From Saccoglossus kowalevskii (Eukaryota > Hemichordata > Enteropneusta > Harrimaniidae), in NCBI RefSeq assembly GCF_000003605.2, contig NW_003116447.1, positions 866,266 through 914,754 of the forward strand: a DNA stretch of 48,489 bases. The letters run 5' to 3'. The number at the start of each line of letters is the position of its first letter. Position 1 is the stretch's first letter. Under the pieces are notes generated by a model. The model saw only the letters and a list, made by a program, of their open reading frames with translations, was not told the origin of the DNA and did not search any database. Shown one piece after another: positions 10,701 to 25,700 of this stretch. Both the position numbers and the translations under genes were made by a program.

Positions 10701-13700
10701 TTGTTGTTCTCTGTAAAGACTTTACAGACCGTAAAATTTTATTTCTGTTATTATGAGTAATCTGCTGGAATTTATGGGAATTAAAGTATGCTTAATATAT
10801 TATGTAAATGATCTGTTAATAATGTTATCATGAATAACAAATTAGTGTGGATATAACCATAACAAACATTTTAATCTTTTATGTACCTCTTTTGGAGATG
10901 CACTTCTATTTGAGCAAATATAGTTATGGTTTTTCAATGCTACTGAATCTGCTACTGATTCTGAGAGAGCTGTATTGTAAAACTGTACAAGTTGTTATAT
11001 GAGGCATAACAAACTTAGCTGTTCTTGTTTCCATGGTGATCTTTGTGAATTGTATTGATTGCCAGGGATATGGAATGTAGTTATGATGATGTAGATATGA
11101 GATGATGTGATATACGCTACAGGATGTGTAGTGAAAAAATGCACCCATTTGATGTAATCAGTTCCTGCTATGAGTGATCAAACTTGACCCCCTACACTTC
11201 GTCATATCCAGATAACCAAATAACAGTCCAGGTCTCCAACGAGGTCATAAAGGCTATTGCCTAGATGTCCCACCTTAACACCAACGCCTCATGAATACTT
11301 TCATGGATAGCAGAACTGAATTTGGAAAAATGGCGTCTGCAAGCATATGTCATGTGTTAACACATCGCCTACTTATTACTTTCACGGATAGCCAAATGGA
11401 ATTGAAAAAAAGAACCTACTTCAGCAGGGATGAGTTAAATGCCCTTCAAAATATTTCCTTCAGAATTTTAATCAGTCTATGGCATTTTATTAAATTTCCT
11501 CCTTGAAATTTGGTGCCCCTAGAATATAGAAATTGAAGCCCTGGCCAATTAAAAGATAGTATTGCTTTATATAAAATATGTCATTACTTAAATGAATATT
11601 TTGAGTTTGATAGCATCACATAGTCTACCAGTATTAATTGTCATATTGAATATCATCATGACAAACTGGAATACTGTAGAATACTTAATTTTCACTTGGA
11701 AGTTATTTTTGCTATTTTCACTGAAAGGATGATTCCGTGAAAATATAATCTAGCGAATATACTTTTTTTCTTATTTTTTCACATTAAACTCATCAAAAAT
11801 CAGTGAAAATAAATTCCATACAAAACGCCCAAAAAGCCTTTTCAGCGAAAATTGATTCCAGCGAAAATAAAGTATTCCACAGTATTAGACGAACAAAGAT
11901 AATATTTGAATTCATCAACATTTTTTTTTCTGCCAACTTGTTTTTATGTGTGCATGTTTTCAGGTAATAATATATTATACGGTCGTTTCTCAGAGATGAC
12001 TACGCTGATTGACTCTTCATTTAAAAAAATGATCAAATTAGGAGATGAGTTTAAATAAGCTGAAGCAAGAAATAAATGAATGGCAGAACAACAATAAACC
12101 CTATTTCATGAATTTACAGATAATCAATGTTTTTGTAAGTGAAATTGAAAAAAAAACAAGCTCGAGTTGAATCCATGAGAGGGATCAACATCCATAGCGT
12201 GCCCGACTATGGGCTAACTGTTGTCATTTTGACCTGGAAACTATTAACGCTGGAAGGATGCATTAATGTATTAATAATTAATTCATTGATTTTCAGAAAG
12301 TACTAACAATGTAAAAATGCAATGAAAAAAAAAATTAGCAGGTTGTGAGGCAAGCTAAGCTATTGTGTGCTTTCAAGCACATCAGATGATCAGTTTACAG
12401 GTCAATATCGATAAACTATCATCATGTTTTTCCGAAAAACATGTCATTGTAAATCCAAAAATTATGCTTTTTACAAAATATGAAAAAGAGAAAACACAGA
12501 TCTGGCAATAACAGTTAGTATATGTTACTTCAAACATGGCACTTTTGAGTTGCCATTTTTCCGTCAAGGTAATTACCAAAAGTTATACAGTGGTGTATGC
12601 TGGGAAAACACTGCTGTATATCACTGTTTTACTGCTCAGATTATATTAATAAATAATGACAAATTTTGGCCATGCTGCGTTCAATGATGATTGGTGTATA
12701 TTCTTCTGTTGCAGAAACCTCACCAGTTTACTAGTACTTTCTCCACTTAGTCCTCATTCGTGATAGTAGCAACACACCAGTTTATAATGCTTATATAGTG
12801 CTTGATTGTTGATATTATTTTTTTCTTTGTATATCAAAAATTACATGGAATTTTGTTTCACCCCCTCCTCCAAAATGTTGTGACAAATTGACACTGATGG
12901 CACAGGAAATGTTTATTAAAAAAATAAAATTGAGGAAAAATTAAGATCGATTTTTGAAAATATATCTGCTTCCCAATCAATGTACTAGTGATGTGCATTA
13001 AATAACATGCTTAATATTGATTCCAATATGTACCAAACTATGGAATGAGGTCAGTCTAGTTGACACATGTCCAGGCTCACATCTATTAGTCCCACTTGGA
13101 ACATGTTAGACACCAAAACTACAAATTCAAGAATGGAGTTATGTTTTGGGTTTTCTGTCTGCCTGGACCTGTTTTGTTCAAAGTTATTGCAGAAAGTTGG
13201 TGCCTTTTTGGTAGGTTTCAGTAATACATGATAACCATTTGGTGGCCATTTTTAATGCTTGTTCCGTTTCATTCCTGTACTTGCATTTCCACCTGCAGAT
13301 TTTGTTCAGACTTGGTATGTACAATAAACATTATGGGAGCTTGATGCATCTCATTTTGTTTTTTCAGATCGGATTCAAAATGGCCGACTGGTGGTCATTC
13401 AGTTTTAATGAATCCAGTTCTGGAGCCATATAGCTCTGATCGTTCATGTTCTATTTATTTCTTAAACTTGATAACTCACTGAGACTATGTAATACGAATA
13501 ATTATTGTATTTAATATTTCCCTGATGGTACATCACAAACTCAGTACAAAAGCAAGAGAATGTCACACATTATTTACTTAGCTAACTTTATCATTAATTT
13601 TGTTACATTTTAAACGCCATGATGGAAATGTAAAATGTTTTGCACAAATGCAATAAAGTTTTTATCATATGTCAATTTATTTTGGGTCATGGTAAAATTG

Positions 13701-16700
13701 AATCAACTTTTGACTATTTTCATCCTAAAACCTCAAAATGTCTCATAAATGTTTTAAACGAATCGATGTACAATTGCGACAACTCAACTCATGGTGCTGT
13801 ACAGTGTTTCATAGTGGATCACAGCATGCTCAAAAATCAATTTCTATTTATCCTTGTAATTTACCATAAGGATTGGCATTTGACCCGATATATTAGTCTA
13901 TATTTACTGATTCCCTACATCAATGATTAATTTGACGAAGTTTAACATGGATTAAACAATAAGCCATAAGCAAAGCTTTTAAACTAATTGCTTTAAATTG
14001 CAAAAATTAATAAATTATGCGTTCATGGTAATTAAAATACAACAGTCAAGGTTATAATAGTTGTGCTATGTTACTTTAGGATTCTTGATTCTGTGACTCA
14101 GTATTACTATGGCATTACAATGAGTACCCTAGTGTTCGAGAGCTAGTGCGACTCATTTCAACACAGTAGAAGGCAATCCTCCAGTATTAATATTATAACA
14201 CTGATAATATGACATACACCATGTCTGGCTCTAACTGTAGGACAATCAAAATGAAATTAAAATAAATCGAATGTAAGAAATAGATCAAAGTTGTTGAATG
14301 CTAGATATTAAAATTCTATCTTTCCATATCAAAATGGAGGATTATAGAATGAAAGTGGAATTGTGCGCTCTGCTTTTAATACCCTTTGAATAATTGCCTT
14401 AAACTTTGTGTGTTCACATTAAGCTGCTTTCAGAACCATCGCAATTACCATTATCAACTACATTGTCTGATTGAGGATAGACTCCCTTGGGAATTTAAAT
14501 CAAGTTTTAGATAGATTATATTCAATTGCAGCAGACGAAAATGTTTCACTTCTAATGCTAAGTTTTTCCTTCTCTTATAGATGGCATTAGAAACGAGCCA
14601 TACTGGAAGACAGCGTCATGTAACCAATCTACGCACACACTGCCCTTTGACATTGGTAGGTATAGCAAAAATCATTGAATTTCATATCACAATTTACATG
14701 AGAAATGCGCTTGTAATATCCAGTCCCAGCGTTTTTTATTGACTAGTCACAGCACAAGTTCTGACAAGCTTGTGTTTTCAGTAGTCGTATAAAAAGTGTG
14801 GAGGTTAAGTTCAATAATGGAAGTGTTATAATTCTGATTAAAATACAATTTTATTAAAATACATTTTGGCTAATTATCTCTGAATGAACTTACCGCATGA
14901 GTTCATGGAGAGGTGGATGAACAGATATGAGACAATCCAAGTGAATGTTGCCTGCTTAGCATTAGCTATAACCCAATTTTATTAGCATTTTGATAACGTG
15001 GCTAGCCTTAGTGCTAATCCTGAAGCGTTGTTTCCACTTTCCATTAGCCAAATGGCTAATTTTTTCTGGCTTAAAGTTCATCTCTCTTCCCAACATGTCC
15101 ATGAAATGTAAACTGTTAGATGTGAATATAAACATGTGCTGTATTTTGCATCAAAACATGTTCATGATGCTGATGCTATTCAAAATGATATTAAATAGGT
15201 AATGAGATCTAATCTCCATTTACCTTGATCAGTTAGAATATCATTTAGGCACGCAAGATTATCATGGGAGTTGGTCAGTTGGAATATCATGCGAGTTGGT
15301 CAGTGGAGATATCATGCGAGTTGGTCAGTGGGAATATCCTGTGAGTTGGTCAGTGGGAATATCATGCGAGTTGGTCAGTGGGAATATCATGCGAGTTGGT
15401 CAGTGGGATTATCATGCGAGTTGGTCAGTGGGAATATCATGCAAGTTGGTCAGTGGGAATATCATGCGAGTTGGTCAGTAGGAATATCATGCGAGTTGGT
15501 CAGTGGGAATATCATGCGAGTTGGTCAGTGGGAATATCATGCGAGTTGGTCAGTGGGATTATCATGCGAGTTGGTCAGTGGGAATATCATGCAAGTTGGT
15601 CAGTGGGAATATCATGCGAGTTGGTCAGTAGGAATATCATGCGAGTTGGTCAGTGGGAATATCATGCGAGTTGGTCAGTGGGAATATCATGCGAGTTGGT
15701 CAGTGGGAATATCATGCGAGTTGGTCAGTGGGAATATCATGCGAGTTGGTCAGTAGGAATATCATGCGAGTTGGTCAGTAGGAATATCATGGGAGTTGGT
15801 CAGTAGGAATATCATGGGAGTTGGTCAGTGGGAATATCATGGGAGTTGGTCAGTGGGAATATCCTGTGAGTTGGTCAGTAGGAATATCCTGTGAGTTGGT
15901 CAGTAGGAATATCATGGGAGTTGGTCAGTGGAAATATCATGGGAGTTGGTCAGTGGGAATATCCTGTGAGTTGGTCAGTAGGAATATCCTGTGAGTTGGT
16001 CAGTAGGAATATCCTGTGAGTTGGTCAGTAGGAATATCCTGTGAGTTGGTCAGTGGGAATATCCTGTGAGTTGGTTAGTGGGAATATCCTGTGAGTTGGT
16101 TAGTGGGAATATCCTGCGAGTTGGTCAGTGGGAATATCCTGCGAGTTGGTCAGTGGGAATATCATGCGAGTTGGTCAGTGGGAATATCCTGTGAGTTGGT
16201 CAGTAGGAATATCCTGTGAGTTGGTTAGTGGGAATATCCTGTGAGTTGGTCAGTGGGAATATCATGCGAGTTGGTCAGTGGGAATATCATGCAAGTTGGT
16301 CAGTAGGAATATCATGGGAGTTGGTCAGTAGGAATATCCTGTGAGTTGGTCAGTGGGAATATCCTGTGAGTTGGTCAGTGGGAATATCTTGCAAGTTGGT
16401 CAGTAGGAATATCATGCGAGTTGGTCAGTGGAAATATCCTGCGAGTTGGTCAGTTGGAATATCCTGCGAGTTGGTCAGTTGGAANNNNNNNNNNNNNNNN
16501 NNNNNNNNNNNNNNNNNNNNNNNNNNNNNNNNNNNNNNNNNNNNNNNNNNNNNNNNNNNNNNNNNNNNNNNNNNNNNNNNNNNNNNNNNNNNNNNNNNNN
16601 NNNNNNNNNNNNNNNNNNNNNNNNNNNNNNNNNNNNNNNNNNNNNNNNNNNNNNNNNNNNNNNNNNNNNNNNNNNNNNNNNNNNNNNNNNNNNNNNNNNN

Positions 16701-19700
16701 NNNNNNNNNNNNNNNNNNNNNNNNNNNNNNNNNNNNNNNNNNNNNNNNNNNNNNNNNNNNNNNNNNNNNNNNNNNNNNNNNNNNNNNNNNNNNNNNNNNN
16801 NNNNNNNNNNNNNNNNNNNNNNNNNNNNNNNNNNNNNNNNNNNNNNNNNNNNNNNNNNNNNNNNNNNNNNNNNNNNNNNNNNNNNNNNNNNNNNNNNNNN
16901 NNNNNNNNNNNNNNNNNNNNNNNNNNNNNNNNNNNNNNNNNNNNNNNNNNNNNNNNNNNNNNNNNNNNNNNNNNNNNNNNNTATCATGTAAATTGTTCTG
17001 GCCATGCATATTAATTAGCTATATTGGCCAATTTTGAGGTACTTGACAGATTTCAATGAAACTTATTACATAAATTGATCTAGAATTCACAGACCTCATT
17101 AGTTCTCGGTTGAAAACAATGAATATTAAATATCTAATTTACATAGTAAATAATTTACAAATTTTATGAACAGATTTCGAAGAAATGTTGTACATGTATA
17201 GTTTGGAATAATCCTCTGACCTCATTAGTCTGGGATTAAAATGTATGCATATTAATCACTTAATTTGTGTAATAAGTAGCTAATTTTTAGCTGTTCCATT
17301 GATATTCAATGATATGTTTTCTTTTTATATTAATACATTAGAGTATTTTTATTGTTAACTTCTATAGTGTGTTTCAGACTGCTTTTACAGTTTGAGTAAT
17401 AAATAGAAAGTGTTTTTCAAAATATGTAACTATGTCTACTATGACTCAAATAAATATTTAAATAATGGTTGCAGTTTGAAAATTCTTTTGTAAATTGTTC
17501 ACTAGCCTTTTTGCCTCAGGTGCTTTATGCTTCTCACATGAATAATTAATAAAATTATTAAATTATGGAGCTATATATATTGTACAATAAATCATATTCA
17601 ATTATTTTAAAATGCAAGGGTTGAAATTAAAAGTTCTCTTTGCATTGGACTAGTTGGAGTTTGAAAGGCCTGCCTTAATTGATGATGTACCTGGCCCTAG
17701 CAAGATAAATTACCAGTAAGGGAATTTTTGGTTCGTCATATCACAGGTTTAACCCTTTCACCACCAGACTTTCTCGCCCAGATGTTTCTGCATTTTTTTT
17801 CTAATATTCTCCAATTTTTCTGGAAATGAACCCTAATTTTAGAGCCAACAGACAAATAGAATCAATTTTCAGTTTTTACTAAAAAAAAAAAATTGGCTAT
17901 TTTTGTCCCAGTTTTCTGAACAAAAGTGTAGACTATAAACATGACTATTTTGTGATAAAAAGAAGGAACTGGCAGTGAAAAGATTAAATACAATGAATTT
18001 TTTTTAACATTAATAAATAGTACCTGTCCCTGCTTAAAGTCTACTTGTCTGGGAGAAGTGGACAGGCATCAATTTCAACCCCTGAAATGTATTTTTTTTT
18101 CACTCGAGTTAATCTTGTATGTCTAAATAAAAGCATTTATCATGTTGAAGTAAGAGGGGTATATATTAATAAATCAAGATGCTGTTTCCCAGTGTTGGAA
18201 GTGGTTCCATGTTTATTTTGAAATGTTGTTAATTCAGCTGCCAATGATTGTTTTCTTTGCTTTCACCACCCCCGCTTGGTGTTATCCTGGTTTTCAAAGC
18301 AAAATGTCAAGGGGCCTATTCCAGTCTTTTTGAGGGGGGATTCTTTAAACCGGGTAAAGTAGATAACTGGACTTACCTTATCTTGGAAATTATCTTTTTT
18401 TCTCTAAACATAAGTAAGGAATTAGGTAGGTGTGGTGGTAATGTGTAATATTGTTGGACCTTATAGAAATTACACTCTGATTTCTAGTGTATAATTTTCT
18501 GATATACTGTAAAATACTTTATTTTCACTTGGAATTAATTGTCGCTATATTCACTGAAGGAATGATTCAGTGAAAATAAAATCCAGTGAATATACCTTTT
18601 TTCCTATATTTTACATTCAACTTGTCAAAAATCAGTGAAAATAAATTACATACAAAACACCCAAAAGTGTTTTCAGCGAAAATTAATTCCAGCTAAAATA
18701 AAGTATTCTACAGTAAATAGACTATCCTATGAAATACAAAAAATAAATTGGTATCATCATTATTGTTAACACTTGCTCTCACGGCTACCATAACTTGATT
18801 ATTGTTTTGTTTCAATATTTTTATAAATATTATCAATGAGTATAAAAATCATGAATACGTATTTATTATCTTGCATGAATATTTCATGATATTTAGCCTT
18901 AGTAACCGTATATACTGTCATAAGAGAATACTATGCTCTTGAACTGCCAGTGATTCTGTCAGCTTCAATTTCTCATTGGTCATTCAGTGTGTGTACTCAC
19001 TCTATATATATTTAAAAAACATTTATCCCCAGAGCGGCTATCTATCTCTCTGTGTATATTGAACATTTCTTTATCGTGTTGAAAACTGTCATTTATATAA
19101 TATTCAACAACTTCATTTACCTAGTTCTGTTAATAAGGCAGTTCTATACAGAGATTGAATAATATTTTGGGGCGAAAATCAACCCAGCCATTAAGAAAAA
19201 CAAGCAAAGTGCTGAAGTAGCATTATTTTATATACAATAAGACAATATACACCAGTAAAAAAAATACGGTAGGTTAGGTCAGGCGATAAGGTTATAGCTT
19301 GACACAAAGGGTTTTCCTATAGCCCTGGACAAGTATAATTGCCATTGGACAGCTGGATACAGACTACCCGTATAACAGTAAATAAATGGGCAACATAAAT
19401 TCAGACAAGTGAGTTTGAAAAAGTTAACGTCAAGCCCTGTAGGGGCCTGTGCAAATTAGTTTTAAAAATAAAAACAGGTAGGAATAGGTTTAAAATTGAT
19501 TGGTAAACAGTTCTTCATTTCCACTTGATTGCCTTAGAATATGCTAGACTCGTTCTGTATGGATGAGTTCTAAATTTAGGCAAGTCAAAATACCAGTGCA
19601 AAGAACTCGGGGTGTGTCTTAATAGAAGCACTAGAGTTAAGAGTTTAAATTAAGAGTTTAAGTTACCGCTTAAAAGTTTGTTCTAATGTTGAGTATGGTT

Positions 19701-22700
19701 CTTACAAGAAAAATGATAATGTCGCCCATCACTTATAATATATTTATTGAAATTATCATTTTTAAACGGATCATAGGTGGTTGTTCTTGGATTTATGATT
19801 TGTAGATCTGAGTCAAAATCCTATTTGGGATCAAAAACAGTTTACCCTTACCCTGGGTGAGCGTGTCGCAGACTCAATGGAAAGACCAAATCCATTGAAC
19901 CATGGGTGAGTGTGGCATGACTCATTAGGGAGGCCAAATCCACTGGTCTAGTTTCATTCACTAAAGGATGCGACTTGGATGGAACCTTGGATAAGGTCTG
20001 CAGTTGCTTGTGTTTAATCAGGCGTGGTTGATTGTAAGATAGAGTGCATTAAGTTGCTGTAATACCATTAGGATAGGAAGATGGGTAGTCACAAGACTGC
20101 CCTGTCTTCTACATTTGAATAAATGTTATTTACATAAAAAAACAAAAATCTTGTTTTTTCTTGAAATACTGTATTTTGTTTAATTTTTCCTGCTAGAAAT
20201 TTTAACGATTTAATTATTCAATGGAATTTGTGAAAGTCATTGAAACTCTTTGACGTTGACCCCCAGAAGAATTTCCTTTGCTAGAAATTTTTACCATATT
20301 GCGAAATTCACGAAAACTTGTCTTACAGTATTCAGTAGTTTTCTAAAGAATTCAGACTGGTTTTTAATATATCATTCAATGTTGACACCTTTTACATCGC
20401 TCACTGGAAGAAACAAAAAGATTATACTCAACCTTGTTATATATATATATGCAAATTTACAATCAATATACGCAAGTATGATGAAGGGAGATTTATTAAC
20501 TGGGTTGTATTTTTTCTTTTCTTTTTCCGTAGGGTATATTTTGGCATTGTATAAACTCTACTGCATCGGGTAAGTAAATGTGTGCTTATAGTACTGTAAA
20601 ACCTGTTGAAATAGCTACATGCCATTTTCAGGGATTGACCATTACAAATCAATGGAGGGTTGCTTGAAGATTTGTTTAAAAATATGGTATGCATTGTAAA
20701 AAAATGCATGCATGGTGTAGAAGGAAAGAAAAACTGGCACACTGAAGAAAAAGAAAAATGTACAGAAGACGCCATATCATTTTCACTGGTCACACTCTTT
20801 CAGCCACCCCCTCAATTTCAAATGGTTAGTCCCTAACAAAGAATTTGACTCAATGTGTGAATTGACAGAATATTAAGTTAGCTAAAGTGCCAACAATCTC
20901 ATTGTGGGAATATACTTTATTTTAAACTAGTGACATAGCAATACCTTGGATTAGCAAAATTGCAGATTAGCAAAATTGCAGATTAGCAAAATTGCAGATT
21001 AGCAAAAATAAATGTCAGCTAAAGACTTGTTTTACATTATGAAGAGCTGGATGAATATATATATATGTAGATGAACTACAAAATCAAGAACTTATAGATG
21101 GATTGAATCATTTTCGTCACAACCTAACTTAGGATGGCAGAAATGTTGATGTCTAAAATGCACTTTATCCTATCTCCTTTCTATTGCATTCTTTGACCAA
21201 TTTAATTGTCCACTCTCTCTCAAAAAAAATTGTTTTTACACGTGTACGTTTATGGGTTTTGTTTTACATCAACCTATTTGTGCATTAAAATTGCCATTTG
21301 ATAGAGAGATGGCCACACAACCCTGTCATGTTATCCCAAACATGAATATGACTTATGTGGAAAAAATGTGTCAGCACTAGCACTTGCAATTTGCACATAG
21401 AAAAAAAAGTCAGGAGAGACAAAAGTGACATTCAATGTCTGGAACTGTCGCCTAGCTGGCACAAAAAAAAGTATTATAATGCAGCAGTAGCAGTTTTAAA
21501 ACATTCAGCTACCAATATTATGAGGTTATCATAAGAATACCACAAAGTATGCATGAAAGCAGTACGGTGATTGTAGCGTATTTGAGTGCACACTTTGTAC
21601 TATTCTCATGATTACCTTATTATTTTAATCATTTAATGAGAGATTATAGCCCCAAAATGGCAAAGAAAAAACGTTTTGCACTGGGCGAACACTCACACTC
21701 AGTGATGGGATTCAATTTCCGTCACACCCTATATCGCTTCTGCATCAAGTGTAAACAAAGATAGTGTTTGAATGTGACGACAATAATCTTAAACGAGTCA
21801 ATGTTAGTGAAATGGTTCGTCACATAGAAGACGAATTTGAACGTTTGAACGAGTGATCATTCATTTTGGAATGAGTGTTGATATGACTTTGTGGAACAAT
21901 AAATTCAAATTTTCAGTGCTGTAATAATAATAATAATAATAATACCGGGTAATAATAAATGATAAAACATTTGTATCTTGTTTTAATTATCATCAGTATA
22001 TGACTATCCATATATCAAAATATAGTAAATGTTTTTACCATTGAATCATACATGTATATGGATTCTATTGGTAAATTACAAAACAGGTGTGCCACTTCTA
22101 ATTCTATTTGCTTATAGATAATTCTAATTAGATTTCTTGAAAGAGCTGGTTACTCATAACAAACAGTCAATATTGGCACGATACTTCAGTGTAGATTTAA
22201 TATGACAAACTACTATTTGTACTCACCATTTCTTGACACTTTACCTGAAATAATGTTTGTTTTATTTGATCAAAGCAAAATTAAAAATACTAGTAGTATA
22301 AGCTAAACTGTGAATGTTCTTGTCTTCACAATATCCCAAAATCTCGAATGTAGACACATTTGATATGACTTGCATTGCCTTTAAGAGTTTGGTGCATGCT
22401 ACGTTTTCTGTGTACCTTTATTGTGGACATATTTCTACACTACTCAATGAAGCATGAAAGTTGGTAGCAGCCGCCACTATGCTCAATTTGTTGGAATTCA
22501 CTCCCTTATTGTGATTGCAAAGACCCAAGTATTGAGTGCAGTCAATTTGAGTGCAGTCAATTTGAGAAAATTCAATGCCCCACATGTCTATTTAAGACTA
22601 TCGCACATTCAAGTTAAATTGGCTGAGATTGTTTGCCCATGAACAATGTCTATTCACGATTTGTACAAAAGACAACCAAGCCACTATAGTGCTTTTTTTG

Positions 22701-25700
22701 CATTTAACTCTTATCCCATGAAGAAGAAAAACTGTTCTTTTCTAAATTCAGAGTAATTATCTCATGTTTGTACATGATATCATGAGACTGTTGTCACCAT
22801 TACCGGTATATTAAAATCAACCGTGTTTTCGAAAGTACATGGTAGTATGAAAATATTGATGAAGACCATTGTTGCTAATGGCCTATATACTCATGGTTCT
22901 TTTTCAGTAACAGTGATATGCTGTGGTAATTTGCTATTCTCTAATACTAGCTTTATTGATTGTGCCTGTTATATTTAGAGACTTAAACAATACCTCATAG
23001 AAACTTCATGTGAAAACACTAGAGATGGCTAAGTGTGGATGGGTGATGAGATCTTGTTGACCTCGAAAACTGGGCTGTTGAAATTTTTTGGCCATCAAAG
23101 CAAATCTCAGTCTTTACACTGGACAGTCCAAGGTTTGATCGACTTAAGTCTAGCTGAGACCATTGTTGAGACCATTTTGACCATTATACTATTATGTAAA
23201 ATCATTGATGAAATCATCCAAACTCAATTTGGATCACAGAGCCACACATCAAACTAGAACATGCTGAACTAGAATACTTTTTCTTGGAATATCTCATTAA
23301 AGTTGCTTTTATAGTTGGTGTGTTGATTTGTTCATTTTCTGCAATCTCTGCAAATTTACTATTTTTTTTCACGAATACCAAAACCACTTAATTTTCATGA
23401 GACAAATATGTACGTTAATAAGAATTTTCAAAAACAGTTAAATACAAGTGAGTATTGTAAAATGTCATCCCTCCAACAAATGCCATCATTTATATCACTG
23501 AAAATAAGAGTATTTTTGTGATTTTTTGTTATATCTGATACCTCCTGTGTTTGGAGTGGTATGTTGTATATGTATCAGAAGAAATGAAGTTAGGCTGCAG
23601 TTAAAGTCAATTATAGAATCCATTAGCAGGAAGATTACATCCTAACTCAATATTAGTATATTATATCTAGTCTTCCTCGACTGAAGAAGAAAGCATTAAT
23701 AGAAGCTCACTCTTAAATGAAATAATATACTTTTTGTAGTGAATACAAATGTATGTAAGTCCAATGTACTGAACTTGTCCCTTGTCAAATTTAGCCAAGA
23801 TTCTTTATCCTTTCGTTAACCCATTTTTTTAGGGATGCTTCAGTGAAAATAAAATCCAGTGAATATACTTTTTTATTTCACATTAAACTCATCAAAAATC
23901 TGTGAAAATAAATTCCAAACAAAACACCCAAAAAGCCTTTTCAGCGAAAATAAAGTATTCTACAGTATAGATTTTGAATAAAACATTTCTTTTTTATACT
24001 ACAATTTATTATTTATGCCTGTAGTTTAGTGTAGCATATTAAATGGTTTGTTTGTGGAGAATTATGGATATCACCGATTGTATCCTCATGGTCGACTGTC
24101 CACTTAGCAGTGGGGATGTTAAATTGTCAGCCCTTTTTGCTGCTTTTCTTCAAGACTACCATAGATTACTGCAGGTTGACTGGAGGATCGTTTTCTGGAA
24201 ACAGCTTTAGGGTTGAACAGTATTGAATACCCTACCCTACCCTACCCTACTATAAACATAAATTTGCATACTGTAAAACCATTTATTTTTCACTGGCATT
24301 TAATTTCACTGTTTTGAAGTTTCGATTTATTTCACAAAATTGGCAGGGAAACAATGGCTTCTAATGTTATTTCACATTTTCGCATGGATTTGAATTAACG
24401 GATTTTACCTATCAGCAAGAATAACAAAATAAAAAAAAACATTGAATAATTAATGCATTTACAGTAAATGCTGTAAACTGTTTTAATTTCGTGAGAGATA
24501 CATTTTCATGAATTTTGGGAGCAAAATTTTGTAGCAGTCCAAATTTTTCTGAACGCAGTGTTATTGAGTTTTGTGAAACTTTGCTTTCTCGAATAATGTA
24601 AAATCCTGAAATCACAAGAATTTCTAGCGGTACAAATTAAATGGAATACAATAAATAAATTCCAAAAATGTGGTATGAACTATAAAATGCGCTCAGCTTG
24701 AAAATATGTAATTTAGTATGAACTGTTTTTCAGACATACATAGGCAGGTTATATCGAAACAATAATAACATTAATATACTTCCTAATTACTGTAAAATGC
24801 ATTTTAGCAGCTGGAATTAGTTTTTGCTGAAAAGACTTTGGTGGGTTTTTTGTGTGGAATTAATTTTTACTTATTTTGACTAGTTGTATGTGAAATATAA
24901 GAAAAAGGATCCATTCGCTGGATTTTATTTTCACTGAATTATCCCCTCAGTGAAAATAAAGTATTTTACAGTACATGTAGACTAAGATCAATGTTGTGAT
25001 TTGAGACTGTAAATTCAATTTTTTCTTATTTGTGAGATTTTTTGTTGAGAAGGAAAACATAAGCTGTTTATTGTGACAATTACCTCGTGTTTTTTTTTTT
25101 TTTTTATGCAACTGCATCAGAGACTGACAGCTCAAGCTAGCAAAAAGGACCTTGTAAACTTCTTTGGCTCAAGCTGAGTTTGGCTCCAATAATGCCTCAG
25201 GTTTGAACTCGATAGGACTGAGCATCGACCGTCTAAACGAGTAATCTCAGTCAAGGGCTCTGTTCCAGTTCAGCTCTATCGAACTGGGTTGAACTTTGAA
25301 TCTGTTTGGCCACAACCATATAAACACACTAAAAACTGGGGGGAGGAGCAGTAGATTGCCTTGATAAAATTAACATTCTGCAGTGTAAACATACCAAATA
25401 TTTGATGCTAAATTATGTTTACAATTAAGTATTTACGTACAACTCAAAAGTATATTCATTTTTCTTCACAGTAAATCTTTTCTTTTTTGTAGGACATAGT
25501 AATGGTCAAATAATATGCAAAAAATTTACATAATTTTTCAAATACCTATAATTTCAATGTATTTTGTCATTTGAAACCAACAAAAATAAATTTTAAAATA
25601 TTAATGAGATTTCTGTAACAAGTGAAGTGTTGACAGTATGAATTCTGACAAGTGACTTAATATTTTTACAAGTGAAATGTCCTCCCAATTCTCTCAAGCG

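Larger units (their letters stand above)
14656..20532 (+). other. RECK intron 3
   Basis: A 5.9-kb intron containing the 25-bp minisatellite, an assembly gap and one family A MITE. The stretch 19810-20145 ends in AATAAA followed by an A-rich run and could be an old retroposed sequence. 20167-20330 has weak TACTGTA.../...TTACAGTA ends and may be a decayed MITE. Confidence 0.7.

Noticed and set aside
11291-11506. 71-codon open frame with a duplicated internal segment
   Set aside because: The internal repeat is in different frames in the two halves, so it is a DNA duplication and not a repeated protein motif.
13040-13430. Possible coding exon or conserved element with AAAATGGCCGACTGGTGG
   Set aside because: The frames are short and no splice pairing fits RECK. 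It looks like an old dispersed repeat, but I see no second full copy in the window.
14640-14661. Alternative donor at 14660 for exon 3
   Set aside because: It would leave phase 1 and put the 37-nt exon out of the frame that matches RECK CC1.
15271-15806. Open frames of 142-161 codons in the 25-bp array as a repeat protein
   Set aside because: All three frames cycle through the same peptides because the unit is 25 bp; there is no start context, splice context or codon bias.
15262-16484. CRISPR-like array
   Set aside because: Units are contiguous and similar throughout with no unique spacers, in a eukaryotic intron; it is a minisatellite. The same holds for the other arrays.
16366-17037. Open frames of 176-223 codons across 16485-16981
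   Set aside because: They consist almost entirely of N bases from the assembly gap.
20250-20520. Long coding exon ending at 20569
   Set aside because: The RECK alignment uses another frame and begins only at 20533, after a strong acceptor; the upstream open frame is low-complexity AT-rich sequence.
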